Counted from the stretch's first letter, positions 34,290 to 43,159 are shown. The stretch is 64,000 nt of DNA from Akkermansia muciniphila (GCA_945900775.1 CAMDJP010000001.1:1-64000), one strand, 5' to 3'. Numbers and translations are program-made. Notes: generated by a model not told the origin, from the sequence alone.

Positions 34290-35345
34290 ATGCCCATCGT
34301 CTGCCTTGGCCTCAATCACCGCACCGCGCCTGTGGAGGTGCGCGAGCGTTTTGCCATCGCCGACAAAACGTTGCCGGAAGCGCTGGCGCGTCTATGTGCT
34401 GACGCAGGAGCGCAGGAAGCCGTCATCCTTTCTACCTGCAACCGCGTGGAACTGTACGCTGCCACGACGGGCGACAGCGCAGCGTTGTTGGCTGCACTGC
34501 GCCGTTTCCTGCTGGCCGACCAGCCCGAGCCTGCGGACGGGGTGTTGTACGCACACGCCGAGCCGCAGAGTGTGCAGCATCTTTTCAAGGTGGCCAGCGG
34601 GCTGGACTCGATGATTTTGGGCGAAACGGAAATCCTGGGTCAACTCAAGTCCGCCTACGAAGTGGCGCTACAACACAAGCGCACTGGCCCGCGCTTGAAC
34701 CGTGCCTTCCAGCGTGCCTTCAACGTCGCCAAGCTCATCCGCACCGACACCAACATCCAGCGCGGTAGCGTCTCGGTCGCCTCCGTCGCGGTTGAGTTGG
34801 CCGAAAAAATCTTTGATTCGCTCAACGGACGCACCGTGATGGTTATTGGCGCGGGCGATACGGGTGAGAAAACCGCACGTGCGTTGCTCAGCCGTGGCGC
34901 GCAAAGTGTGCTGGTCTCCAACCGTTCGCACGAGCGCGCGGAAGCGCTGGCCCAGGAATTGGGCGGCCGCGCGGTGCAGTTCGATGCGTGGGAGGAAACA
35001 TTCAGCCAGATTGATATTATCATCAGCAGCACCAGCGCGCCGCACTACGTGATCGACCGCAAAAAGCTCGAACCGCTCCAGCGCCGCCGCCATCGCCGCC
35101 CGCTTTTGCTCATCGACATCGCCGTGCCTCGTGACATCGAGCCGGAAGTGAATTATCTGGAGGACGTGTACCTTTACAACATCGATGATTTGCATGCCAT
35201 CGCTGACGATTATCTGCGCCTGCGCCAGGAAGAGGTGGCCAAGTGTGAGGCTATCATCGCTGGCAAAGCGCGAGAGATGTTGGAATCCCTGCGCGACGCG
35301 CCCGGGTCGATGGGCGCCGCGCGATTGGCTTTCGGCGGAGAATAG
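34290..35345 (+). CDS. hemA: Glutamyl-tRNA reductase, short form lacking the dimerisation domain
   Basis: 351 residues from the ATG at 34290. HemA reduces glutamyl-tRNA to glutamate 1-semialdehyde, the first step of C5 haem synthesis. The catalytic cysteine is Cys50 in LSTCNRVELYA. The tRNA-recognition part has GLDSMILGETEILGQLK, and the NADPH domain has VMVIGAGDTGEKTARAL. Typical enzymes have about 420 residues and end in a long helical dimerisation domain; this one stops after RLRQEEVAKCEAIIAGKARE plus about 20 residues. hemC starts 2 nt after the stop, so the missing part is not further downstream. Confidence 0.93.
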   Translation: MPIVCLGLNHRTAPVEVRERFAIADKTLPEALARLCADAGAQEAVILSTCNRVELYAATTGDSAALLAALRRFLLADQPEPADGVLYAHAEPQSVQHLFKVASGLDSMILGETEILGQLKSAYEVALQHKRTGPRLNRAFQRAFNVAKLIRTDTNIQRGSVSVASVAVELAEKIFDSLNGRTVMVIGAGDTGEKTARALLSRGAQSVLVSNRSHERAEALAQELGGRAVQFDAWEETFSQIDIIISSTSAPHYVIDRKKLEPLQRRRHRRPLLLIDIAVPRDIEPEVNYLEDVYLYNIDDLHAIADDYLRLRQEEVAKCEAIIAGKAREMLESLRDAPGSMGAARLAFGGE

Positions 35346-35346
35346 T

Positions 35347-36372
35347 ATGTCGCCTGAACGCCCCATCATCATTGCCACGCGAGGCAGCGCACTCGCGCTT
35401 GCTCAGGCGAATGCCATTTTTAATCAATGCCGGAAAGCATTTCCGCGACTCGCATTCGAAATCAAAATCATCAAAACCACTGGCGATAAGCTCCAGACTG
35501 CGGCTCTGAATCAGGAGGGACAGAGTTTGCCGAAAGGTCTCTTCACAAAAGAGCTCGAGGTCGCCCTGCTCAAGCATAAGGCTGACCTTGCGGTGCATAG
35601 CCTCAAGGATCTCCCCACCGAACTTCCAGGGGGGCTCAAACTCGGCGCCGTCGGAAAAAGAGCCGATGTACGTGACGTCCTGATTTATCGCGATGCCGCA
35701 TACCTGCGCGAGATGGCCTCAAAACAGAGTGTCGTTGAATGGGCGCCAGGTCAGGCTGATCGTCGCGGATTGAATCCGAAATCGGGCATCAAGGATTTGC
35801 CGAAAGGTTGGGTCATTGCCACTAGCAGCCCGCGGCGCAAGGTGCAGGTGCTCGCGTTACGCCCTGAACTGACAGTCGTGGATATCCGCGGAAATGTACC
35901 GACACGTCTTCAAAAACTCGATGAACGCGCGGAGTTGGATGCGCTTATCCTCGCCGCCGCCGGCCTCGAGCGGCTTCATTTTCAGATTAAACCCGATGGA
36001 CGGCTTGTCGGTGATGCAGTTCCGGACGGCCTTTTCGCTGTCCACCTAGATCCGGAGGTCATGCTGCCGTGCGTGGGCCAAGGTGCTATAGGCATCGAGA
36101 TCCGAGAGAACGATGAACGCATCGCGACGATTTGCGAGCGGTTGAACCATTTTAATACGCAGCAATGCGTCACCGCCGAGCGAGCCTTTCTCACCGCGAT
36201 GGGTGGCGGCTGCAAATCGCCCGTGGGTGCGCACGCCGAGGTGCTCGGGCATCAAATTCGGATGCGGGTCGTGTCGTTCCAGAACGGGCCGGCACGGCGA
36301 GCTGAAGCGCGACGTGTAGTAAAAGAAGCCACAGAACTTGGCCAGCAGCTTGCAGTAGAATTGAAGGCGTGA
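35347..36372 (+). CDS. hemC: Hydroxymethylbilane synthase
   Basis: 341 residues from the ATG at 35347. HemC polymerises four porphobilinogens on a dipyrromethane cofactor, held by a cysteine, here Cys289 in GGGCKSPVGAHAE. Conserved segments: RGSALALAQAN, LFTKELEVALLKHKADLAVHSLKDLP (quoted in part), TSSPRRKVQVL and VGQGAIGIEIREND. There is an insertion of about 30 residues between RADVRDVLIYRD and the TSSPRR motif compared with the E. coli enzyme, and domain 3 is about 20 residues shorter. It overlaps the next gene by 4 bp. Confidence 0.94.
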   Translation: MSPERPIIIATRGSALALAQANAIFNQCRKAFPRLAFEIKIIKTTGDKLQTAALNQEGQSLPKGLFTKELEVALLKHKADLAVHSLKDLPTELPGGLKLGAVGKRADVRDVLIYRDAAYLREMASKQSVVEWAPGQADRRGLNPKSGIKDLPKGWVIATSSPRRKVQVLALRPELTVVDIRGNVPTRLQKLDERAELDALILAAAGLERLHFQIKPDGRLVGDAVPDGLFAVHLDPEVMLPCVGQGAIGIEIRENDERIATICERLNHFNTQQCVTAERAFLTAMGGGCKSPVGAHAEVLGHQIRMRVVSFQNGPARRAEARRVVKEATELGQQLAVELKA

Positions 36373-37103
36373 CTGGAACCATCATCAATGCGGCAGCCGT
36401 ACTCGTCGGCGGTGCAATTGGGCTTGCGGCAAGTGGACGGATTTCGCTGGCACACCAGCGGCGGATTAAATTGATTCTCGCTCTGCTTACTATCGCTGCT
36501 GGCGGGAGTATGATTTGGGATGGGATTAAAGAAGGGCTAACCCGTGGGGAATTTGCGCGCATCGCGAAACTGTTCGGTGTTGTTCTTGTCGCCCTAATGC
36601 TTGGCAGTCTGACGGGACATTTGCTGGGCATTCAACGGCGCTTGAACAAACTCGGTCAGTATGCGAAAGAGCGCTTTTCAAAAGCGCAGACAGACGGCAC
36701 GAAGAATGTGAGTGACGGTTTCGTGACCTGCACGCTGCTTTTCTGCGTTGGCCCGATGGCGATTCTCGGTTCTCTCCAAGATGGGTTGACTGGTGATTTC
36801 ACCATTCTGGCCGTGAAAGGGGCGATGGACGGCCTCGCCACATTGGCCTTCACTGTCACCTTCGGCTGGGGCGTCATGCTGGCCGTTTTGCCGTTGGTGG
36901 CCTATCAAGGCGCGATTACTTTGCTGGCGCAGTTGATCGAGCCGTACTTGAAGCAGCCGGAGCTGATGCAGTCCATCAATCTCACCGGTGGCTTTCTCGT
37001 GTTTTGCATCGTCCTCATCATTCTCGAGGTGAGAAAGGTTGAGTTGGCCAACTACCTGCCTGCGCTCTGTTTCGCACCCTTGCTGATGTGGCTGCTGGGG
37101 TAA
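36369..37103 (+). CDS. DUF554 membrane protein
   Basis: 244 residues from a GTG that overlaps the hemC stop (GTGA). About seven hydrophobic segments. MTGTIINAAAVLVGGAIGL, LGSLTGHLLGIQRRLNKLG, CVGPMAILGSLQDGL and KGAMDGLATLAFTVTFGWGVM are DUF554 signatures (YdfK/YqgA family, putative transporter). The overlap with hemC indicates translational coupling, but a haem-related function is not established. Confidence 0.88.
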   Translation: MTGTIINAAAVLVGGAIGLAASGRISLAHQRRIKLILALLTIAAGGSMIWDGIKEGLTRGEFARIAKLFGVVLVALMLGSLTGHLLGIQRRLNKLGQYAKERFSKAQTDGTKNVSDGFVTCTLLFCVGPMAILGSLQDGLTGDFTILAVKGAMDGLATLAFTVTFGWGVMLAVLPLVAYQGAITLLAQLIEPYLKQPELMQSINLTGGFLVFCIVLIILEVRKVELANYLPALCFAPLLMWLLG

Positions 37104-37106
37104 GCC

Positions 37107-37652
37107 TCAGTGCCGAAGCGAAGGAACATCCGCTTGATGCTCCGGCGCGAGAAGTTTCCTTCCCATCCAATTGAACGGATGGACCAGGTTCGCTGTGCCG
37201 GCGTCGTTGAGGAGAAGATGCCCATCGCTTATCCATGCGAAAATTGACCCTTCGAGATTGAAGATGTTGGTCCTTCCGGCGGCTTGCAAACGCCGAGCCA
37301 CCTTGCTGGAGCGATAGCCAACTGCGCAGTACAAAACGATAGGCTTATTGGTCGGGATACTGGGGAGTATCTCCGCAGCGCTAGCTTCAGGATTAATCCG
37401 GCGCGCATCGGCAATCCGGCTTATGGCGAACTCAGCTGAATCGCGTACGTCGAACAAGATCGGAGCGGGTCGGTTTGTGTTCGCAAGCCAGAGGGCAAGT
37501 TCGCTCGGCTTGATTTGTTGCACGTCGCTGAACTTGGCGCGAAGAACGTTTTTGGCCAAGGCGAGCCACGGACCAGGCAGCGGCATTAGCAGCGCGGTGG
37601 TTATTGCCAGTAACGATATTACAAGAAGGAGCTTGGCGGAGTTGGTCTTCAT
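37107..37652 (-). CDS. Membrane-anchored rhodanese-like protein
   Basis: 181 residues. The N-terminal 35 residues are a signal anchor (LLLVISLLAITTALLMPLPG). The rhodanese domain runs from about 45 to 150: PILFDVRDSAEFAISRI, then the active-site cysteine in IVLYCAVGYRSSKVARRL (Cys109), then IFNLEGSIFAWISDG. The loop CAVGYRS is the six-residue type of sulfurtransferases. It likely moves sulfane sulfur at the outer face of the inner membrane. It is convergent with the DUF554 gene, with 3 bp between stops. Confidence 0.85.
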   Translation of the reverse strand: MKTNSAKLLLVISLLAITTALLMPLPGPWLALAKNVLRAKFSDVQQIKPSELALWLANTNRPAPILFDVRDSAEFAISRIADARRINPEASAAEILPSIPTNKPIVLYCAVGYRSSKVARRLQAAGRTNIFNLEGSIFAWISDGHLLLNDAGTANLVHPFNWMGRKLLAPEHQADVPSLRH

Positions 37653-37707
37653 CGTTCCAACAGCAGAATGGAACGTTCTGCAAAAATTGGCAAACCGCCA
37701 AAAAGAC

Positions 37708-37737
37708 TTGCCCTGCTTTTTAAGGAGCGGCGATACT
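37708..37737 (+). promoter_or_regulatory. Candidate promoter of the Gfo/Idh/MocA gene
   Basis: TTGCCC (37708-37713), 18-nt spacer, GATACT (37732-37737), then 7 nt to the ATG at 37745. Four-of-six match at each box. Confidence 0.35.
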
Positions 37738-37744
37738 AAGGGTA

Positions 37745-38905
37745 ATGAGCGCGGTTCGCATCGGCATCATTGGGATGGGCAATATCGGCAAGTTCCACGC
37801 CGACTATCTGCTGGCTGACAAGGTGAAGCGCGCGAAGTTGGTCGCCGTTTGCAGCACCTCGCCGCAGAAGCTGGAGAATTTCAAGGAGAAGGGGGTCAAG
37901 GTCTGGGGCGACCCGACGCAACTCCTCCGCTCGGGCGAAGTGGACGCCGTGATCATTGCCACGCCACATTACCAACACACCACACTCGGCATCGCAGCGA
38001 TCGAGGCTGGCTTGCATGTGCTGGTCGAGAAGCCAATCTCCGCTCATAAGGCAGATGCCGAGCGGCTCATCGCTGCGGCTAAGGCGCGCCCGAAGGTGAA
38101 ATTCGCAGCGATGTTCCAGATGCGCGCCGAGCCGCGCTACGCGAAGATTCGCAAGCTGATTCAAGAGGGTGAGTTGGGGGAGATTGTCCGCGTTAATTGG
38201 ATCAACACCGATTGGTTCCGGAGTGAAGCGTATTATTCGAGCGGCGGTTGGCGAGCCACATGGAAGGGCGAGGGGGGCGGTGTGCTCATCAATCAATGCC
38301 TACACAACCTCGATATGCTGCAATGGCTCTGCGGAATGCCCGCGCGCGTACGCGGCTTTTGCCAGTTGGGCCGATTTCATGCAATCGAGGTGGAGGACAA
38401 TGTGACGGTCTGCCTCGAATGGGCGAACGGCGCGACGGGCGTTTTCGTCAGTTCCACTGGCGAATTGCCGGGTACAAACCGTTTTGAGATCTGCGGCGTT
38501 CGCGGCAAGGTTGTCCTGGAAAAAGACACGCTCACCTTCACGCGCAACGAAGTGCCGTCTGACACGTGGAACAAGACTTCAAAGATCGGCTTTGCCCGAC
38601 CTGACACATGGCAGATCTCCATCCCATTTACTAATGCCGAGGCGCCGCACGCGCTTCTCATGCAAAGTTTTGTGGACGCCATACTCGATGCTACGCCGCT
38701 GAGTTGTCCTGGCGAAGAGGGGCTCGGCTCCATCGAACTAGCGAACGCGATGCTCTACTCCTCGCTGATCGAGCAGACTGTCGAGTTGCCTATGGATGGC
38801 GCAGCTTATGAGAAAAAGCTGAACGAACTGATTGCCGGCTCAAAACTGCAGAAGAAAGTGGTTGAGATTTCGACCGAGGATTTCACGAAGTCGTTCACTC
38901 GTTGA
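37745..38905 (+). CDS. Gfo/Idh/MocA-family oxidoreductase (cytoplasmic)
   Basis: 386 residues. NAD(P)-dependent sugar or inositol dehydrogenase family. The Rossmann start is VRIGIIGMGNIGKFHADYL, then IIATPHYQHTTLGIAAIEAG and the catalytic-lysine motif VEKPISAHKADAE. The C-terminal half has GGWRATWKGEGGGVLINQCLH and DMLQWLCGMP. No export signal, unlike the Tat-dependent member at 62485. It is followed at 51 bp by a sugar-isomerase-fold gene, a common pairing in sugar catabolism. Confidence 0.88.
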   Translation: MSAVRIGIIGMGNIGKFHADYLLADKVKRAKLVAVCSTSPQKLENFKEKGVKVWGDPTQLLRSGEVDAVIIATPHYQHTTLGIAAIEAGLHVLVEKPISAHKADAERLIAAAKARPKVKFAAMFQMRAEPRYAKIRKLIQEGELGEIVRVNWINTDWFRSEAYYSSGGWRATWKGEGGGVLINQCLHNLDMLQWLCGMPARVRGFCQLGRFHAIEVEDNVTVCLEWANGATGVFVSSTGELPGTNRFEICGVRGKVVLEKDTLTFTRNEVPSDTWNKTSKIGFARPDTWQISIPFTNAEAPHALLMQSFVDAILDATPLSCPGEEGLGSIELANAMLYSSLIEQTVELPMDGAAYEKKLNELIAGSKLQKKVVEISTEDFTKSFTR

Positions 38906-38956
38906 ACAACCGCAAACGGCCGCAAGTTTCTTGCGGCTGAAGTACTGGAAAAAACT

Positions 38957-39835
38957 ATGATTCTGATGGGAATTGCTGATGAAGGGGCTGTGACCATAGA
39001 CGGCCAAATCAAGGTAACACAAGCGCTAGGCTGGAAACACATCGAGGGTCGTGCCGTCGAGGTTTCAGGTTTTTCGAAGGCCAATTACCACGATATCCCT
39101 GATGCTGCGTTCGACATCGTAGCGAACAAGCTGCATGACGCGAATCTCTCAGTCTATTGCTTTGGCTCCACCATCTGCAACTGGGCTAAGACTATTGAGA
39201 CGCCACACGATGTAACGCTTTCCGAAGTGCGTCGTGCCATTCCACGGATGCAGCGACTCGGCACCAAGTTCGTTCGCATCATGAGCTACAAGCCAGCCGA
39301 TGACGCCGAACACACCCCGCCAGTCGTCTTCGATCGCGTGCGCGAGGTAACGGAGATGTTTCTCGCCGCAGGCATTCAGCCTGTGCACGAGAATTGTATG
39401 AACCACGGCGGGATGAGCTCGCGGCATGGCCTAGAAATGCTGGAGAAGGTTCCCGGCCTGAAGTGGGTGTTCGATACCGCCAATCCCATCTTCAATGCGG
39501 ATCGCGCAAAGTCCAAACCGTGGCCGAAGCAGGATCCGTGGGAATTCTGGACGCAAGTGAAACCACACGTTGCGCACATCCACATCAAGGACTGCCTCTG
39601 GAATCCCGGGAAGAATGACGCGGACTACACGTTCCCCGGAGAAGGCGAAGGGGCTGTGCGCCGTATTTTGAAGGATGCGTTCGCCAGCGGCTATGACGCC
39701 GGCATTTCAATCGAGCCGCATATGACCGTCGTCTTCCACGACGCGCACTCCGTCGCTCCGGAGCAGGCGATGTTCAATAACTTTGTCGAGTATGGCCAGC
39801 GCTTGGAGCGGCTTATCAAAGAGGTTAAAGCCTAG
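38957..39835 (+). CDS. Sugar phosphate isomerase/epimerase (xylose-isomerase-like TIM barrel)
   Basis: 292 residues. AP_endonuc_2/xylose-isomerase-like fold: LSVYCFGSTICNWAKTIETP, FVRIMSYKP, GIQPVHENCMNHGGMSSRH, WVFDTANPIFN, HIHIKDCLWNPGKNDADYTF and GISIEPHM place the metal ligands (His/Glu/Asp) where expected. The precise sugar is unknown. It is likely co-transcribed with the dehydrogenase upstream; a perfect 8-bp hairpin (GCCGCAAG/CTTGCGGC) lies between them. Confidence 0.86.
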   Translation: MILMGIADEGAVTIDGQIKVTQALGWKHIEGRAVEVSGFSKANYHDIPDAAFDIVANKLHDANLSVYCFGSTICNWAKTIETPHDVTLSEVRRAIPRMQRLGTKFVRIMSYKPADDAEHTPPVVFDRVREVTEMFLAAGIQPVHENCMNHGGMSSRHGLEMLEKVPGLKWVFDTANPIFNADRAKSKPWPKQDPWEFWTQVKPHVAHIHIKDCLWNPGKNDADYTFPGEGEGAVRRILKDAFASGYDAGISIEPHMTVVFHDAHSVAPEQAMFNNFVEYGQRLERLIKEVKA

Positions 39836-39876
39836 TTAGTCTCGAAGAAGCAGTGGTAACTTCGCTCGATATTCGC

Positions 39877-40662
39877 TCACAACAGGCTGACCGAATCGGC
39901 GTCGAGCAACAAGGTGCACTGGGGCTGCTTACGGAGGAATGACGCAGGGCAGGCGGTGCTAATCGGTCCAGTCAAGGCGTCCTTCACGGCTTGAGCCTTT
40001 CGCTTCTCGGGACAGAGACAAACCATCTTCTTCGCCGAGCAGAGCATCGGGATAGTTAGCGTCAGCGCATATTGCGGCACGGCTTCGAGGTTCGGGAAAT
40101 GCCCCTCGCCGACCTGCTGCATTCGGCAGGCGTAATCGAGTTGAACAATCTTCACTGCGAGCGGATCAGCAAAGTCGGCCACCGGTGGGTCGTTGAAGGC
40201 GATGTGCCCGTTTTCGCCGACGCCGAGGCAGCAGAGATCGATGGGTGCCTCCCGCAGTAGTCGTGTGTACCGATCGCACTCCTTAATCGGTTCAGCGGCG
40301 TCGCCTTCCAAATAGTGAAACGTCCGAGGCTTAACGACGGTCTCGACCCGCTCGCGCATATATCGGCGAAAGCTTGCCTTGTGCGTCGAGGTAATCCCGA
40401 GGTACTCGTCCATGTGGAAAAGAGTAATTTTCGACCAGTCCAGTCCACGCATCGCGGCAAGCTGGGAAAGGAACTGGAGTTGGGAATTCCCCGTGGCAAG
40501 AATCACATGCGCGCGGTCTTGCTTGGCGATGGTGTCACAAAGATAGGCGTGCACCTCGCGAGCCGCATCGGCAGCCATTTCGGATTGCTCGCCGCACACT
40601 CGAACAGACAACGCATCTACGGTGAACTGTTTTACTGAATTCACATTTGCAATCGGCTTCAT
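39877..40662 (-). CDS. Glucosamine-6-phosphate deaminase-like protein (atypical active site)
   Basis: 261 residues from the ATG at 40662; an in-frame GTG at 40674 is an alternative. NagB-like fold: ILATGNSQLQFLSQL, TLFHMDEYLGI and LCCLGVGENGHIAFNDPP. In E. coli NagB the last motif is NDGHIAFNE, with Asp141, His143 and Glu148. Here the Asp position is Asn and the Glu is Asp, while His is kept. This variant subgroup is widespread but its reaction may differ from classical deamination. Related 6-phosphogluconolactonases are excluded by the MDEY and GHIAFND motifs. Confidence 0.8.
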   Translation of the reverse strand: MKPIANVNSVKQFTVDALSVRVCGEQSEMAADAAREVHAYLCDTIAKQDRAHVILATGNSQLQFLSQLAAMRGLDWSKITLFHMDEYLGITSTHKASFRRYMRERVETVVKPRTFHYLEGDAAEPIKECDRYTRLLREAPIDLCCLGVGENGHIAFNDPPVADFADPLAVKIVQLDYACRMQQVGEGHFPNLEAVPQYALTLTIPMLCSAKKMVCLCPEKRKAQAVKDALTGPISTACPASFLRKQPQCTLLLDADSVSLL

Positions 40663-40733
40663 ATTCAAAATCACTGCTCGCGAACGGGACTTATACTCTA
40701 TTAAGTCTTCGTACTCATTTCAAGCGCGCTGCT

Positions 40734-40762
40734 TTGACTTTTGCAGGCGCATTTCCTAGCCT
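40734..40762 (+). promoter_or_regulatory. Promoter of the hisDC operon
   Basis: TTGACT (40734-40739), 17-nt spacer, TAGCCT (40757-40762), then 9 nt to the hisD ATG. This is one of the clearest short-leader promoters in the window. Confidence 0.55.
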
Positions 40763-40771
40763 CACCGCGGG

Positions 40772-42070
40772 ATGAATGTCCTCCGCCACACCGATACAGG
40801 TTTCACCAGCAAGCTCGAGCGATTGATGCGCGCCTCCAGCCTGTTTGATCCGGAGATTGAGCAACGCGTCCGTGGCATTCTTGAAGACGTGCGCGCCCGC
40901 GGTGACGTCGCGCTCCTCGAATTCGCTGAGCGATTTGATGCCGTTAAGCTAACGACAGAACAATTGACAGTATCTCGCGCCGAACTCTTCAACGCCGCCC
41001 TTGCCGTCGAGGACCCACTGCGCGCCGCTATGACCCTTGCGGAGAAGAACATCACCGCGTTCGCGCGCGGTTCATTGCGCAAAAACTGGTCCCGTCGGAA
41101 CGCACAGGGCGGGAAGGTTGGTGAAAAATTTGACCCTTTTCAGCGCGTCGGAATCTACGTTCCCGGTGGAAAGGCACCACTTGCCTCTACCGCGTTGATG
41201 ACCATCACCCTCGCGCGCGCAGCCGGCTGCCATGAAATCATCGTCTGCACTCCATGCGGCAAGGATGGGAATGTGAATCCAGCGCTGCTGCACGCTGCAC
41301 GCATGGCTGGCGCGACAGAAATCTACAAGGTTGGCGGTGCGCAGGCCATCGCTGCGATGGCGCTTGGCACGGCAACCATCCGGCGTGTTCAGAAAATATT
41401 CGGTCCTGGAAACGCCTACGTGGTCGCGGCCAAACGCCTCCTCTTTGGCCAAGTCGCAATGGACTTGCTACCCGGGCCGAGTGAAGTGCTTGTGATTGCC
41501 GACGACACGGCTAACGCACGGTTCGCGGCCGCTGACCTGCTCGCACAGGCTGAGCACGGCTCCGGACACGAACGAGTTTGGCTTGTCACGCCTTCGCTGA
41601 AAATGCTCCGCGCTGTCGAGAGAGAGATCGCGAAACAGCTCTCGAAGCGATCGCGTCGTGAATTCATCGGCAAAGTACTTGCCGAAAACGGTTGGCTCAT
41701 CCACGTAAAGTCCGTGGATCAGGGAATCGACATCACTAACCGCCTCGCTCCAGAGCATTGCGAGGTGATGACCCGCCGCGCTCGGCAGATCTCGGAACGG
41801 ATTGTCACAGCTGGGGCTATCTTTCTCGGTAACAATTCTCCCACGGTACTCGGAGACTACGTGGCCGGACCAAGCCACACCCTGCCTACCGGTGGTGCGG
41901 GCGCTTCATTCGCCGGTCTTACGGTGGATCAGTTCCAACGCCGCACGAGTGTGGTCGAATACAGTGCCGCGGCGCTTAAAAAATCACTCGCGGCAGTTGA
42001 GCAGTTTGCCGCAATCGAAGGTTTGGAGGCTCACGGTCAATCCGCCGCAATCCGCCTGGAGGGTAAATGA
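40772..42070 (+). CDS. hisD: Histidinol dehydrogenase
   Basis: 432 residues. HisD oxidises L-histidinol to histidine in two NAD-dependent steps using zinc. Motifs: RVGIYVPGGKAPLASTALM, GPGNAYVVAAKRLLFG, DLLPGPSEVLVIAD, AEHGSGHE (zinc ligands), NRLAPEHCEVMTR and VLGDYVAGPSHTLPTGG with a following catalytic pair. The sequence is full length, and the gene overlaps hisC by 4 bp (ATGA). Confidence 0.96.
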   Translation: MNVLRHTDTGFTSKLERLMRASSLFDPEIEQRVRGILEDVRARGDVALLEFAERFDAVKLTTEQLTVSRAELFNAALAVEDPLRAAMTLAEKNITAFARGSLRKNWSRRNAQGGKVGEKFDPFQRVGIYVPGGKAPLASTALMTITLARAAGCHEIIVCTPCGKDGNVNPALLHAARMAGATEIYKVGGAQAIAAMALGTATIRRVQKIFGPGNAYVVAAKRLLFGQVAMDLLPGPSEVLVIADDTANARFAAADLLAQAEHGSGHERVWLVTPSLKMLRAVEREIAKQLSKRSRREFIGKVLAENGWLIHVKSVDQGIDITNRLAPEHCEVMTRRARQISERIVTAGAIFLGNNSPTVLGDYVAGPSHTLPTGGAGASFAGLTVDQFQRRTSVVEYSAAALKKSLAAVEQFAAIEGLEAHGQSAAIRLEGK

Positions 42071-43158
42071 AACTGGTGCGCCCACTCCTCACGCAGCTTC
42101 ATGCCTATATGCCGGGTGAGCAGCCAAAAATGAAGGGGCTGATCAAACTCAATACTAACGAGAATCCATATCCTCCATCCCCAAAAGTATTGCGTACAGT
42201 GAAGGCGGCTGTGGACGGGCGCCTAAGGCTTTATCCGAATCCAACCGCTCACGAGTTGCGCAAAAAACTCGCCAAGCTCCATCACTGTGCGACGGAGAAT
42301 ATTATCATCGGAAATGGCTCGGATGAACTGCTGGCTTTAGCGACGAGAGCTTTTGTCGAACCGAAGGCAGCCAGCACTGCCGAGTTTTCGCGCTCGACCG
42401 TCCAGTACTTCACGCCAAGCTATTCACTCTACCCCGTACTCGCGGAGATTCACGGTTCGCGGCAAAACGCCGTGCCGCTGCGAGCGGATTTCAGTTTGCC
42501 TTCGCCGCGCGAGCTGAAGCGAGACCGGCAATGGGATTTCAAGGCGGCACTATCGTTTATCACGACGCCAAACGCCCCAACGGGCCGTGGCTACTCGGCT
42601 GCCGAATTGCGCGCGCTCTGCAAGGCTCAGCAGGGCGTTGTAATCCTAGATGAGGCTTACGTTGATTTTGCCCAGGAAGATGCCCAGCGGCTCGCGCTCG
42701 AGTTCCCGCATGTCCTTGTCTCTCGCACGTTCAGCAAGGCCTACTCGCTCTGTTTCCAGCGCATTGGCTATTTCATCGGCCATCCTCTGCTCATTGCGGC
42801 GTTGGACAAGGTTCGTGACAGCTACAACGTGAATGGGCTCGGGCAGATTGCCGCATTAGCGACGCTCAGTGATTTGCCGTATTATCTTAGGAATTTTCGC
42901 CGCATCATCGCCACGCGGGAGCAATTGCGCCGTGAACTAACCGGGCTGGGCTTTGCAGTGTTGCCGAGCCAGGCGAATTTTCTGTTCACAAAGCCACCCT
43001 GTTTTCCAGCAGGAGAATGGCTTAAGAAATTGCGTAGTCGAAAGGTTCTTGTGCGCTGGTTCAACTCCGATACCGGGCGTGATTACCTCCGCATCACTAT
43101 CGGTTCCGAGCGCGAAGCGGCCATGCTGTTGCGCGCCGTGCGTTCTATCCTCAAATAA
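42067..43158 (+). CDS. hisC: Histidinol-phosphate aminotransferase
   Basis: 363 residues. PLP aminotransferase of histidine synthesis. MKLVRPLLTQLHAYMPGEQP, KLNTNENPYPPSPKVL, YPNPTAHELRKKLAKLH, NGSDELLALATRAF, VILDEAYVDFA and the PLP lysine in VSRTFSKAYSLCFQRIGY identify it. Some class I/II relatives act on other amino acids, but linkage to hisD settles the assignment. Two bases separate its stop from the next ATG. Confidence 0.94.
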   Translation: MKLVRPLLTQLHAYMPGEQPKMKGLIKLNTNENPYPPSPKVLRTVKAAVDGRLRLYPNPTAHELRKKLAKLHHCATENIIIGNGSDELLALATRAFVEPKAASTAEFSRSTVQYFTPSYSLYPVLAEIHGSRQNAVPLRADFSLPSPRELKRDRQWDFKAALSFITTPNAPTGRGYSAAELRALCKAQQGVVILDEAYVDFAQEDAQRLALEFPHVLVSRTFSKAYSLCFQRIGYFIGHPLLIAALDKVRDSYNVNGLGQIAALATLSDLPYYLRNFRRIIATREQLRRELTGLGFAVLPSQANFLFTKPPCFPAGEWLKKLRSRKVLVRWFNSDTGRDYLRITIGSEREAAMLLRAVRSILK

Positions 43159-43159
43159 A

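Noticed and set aside
38910..38945. Terminator between the two sugar-metabolism genes
   Set aside because: The 8-bp hairpin GCCGCAAG/CTTGCGGC is perfect but is not followed by a T run, so I do not call it a terminator.
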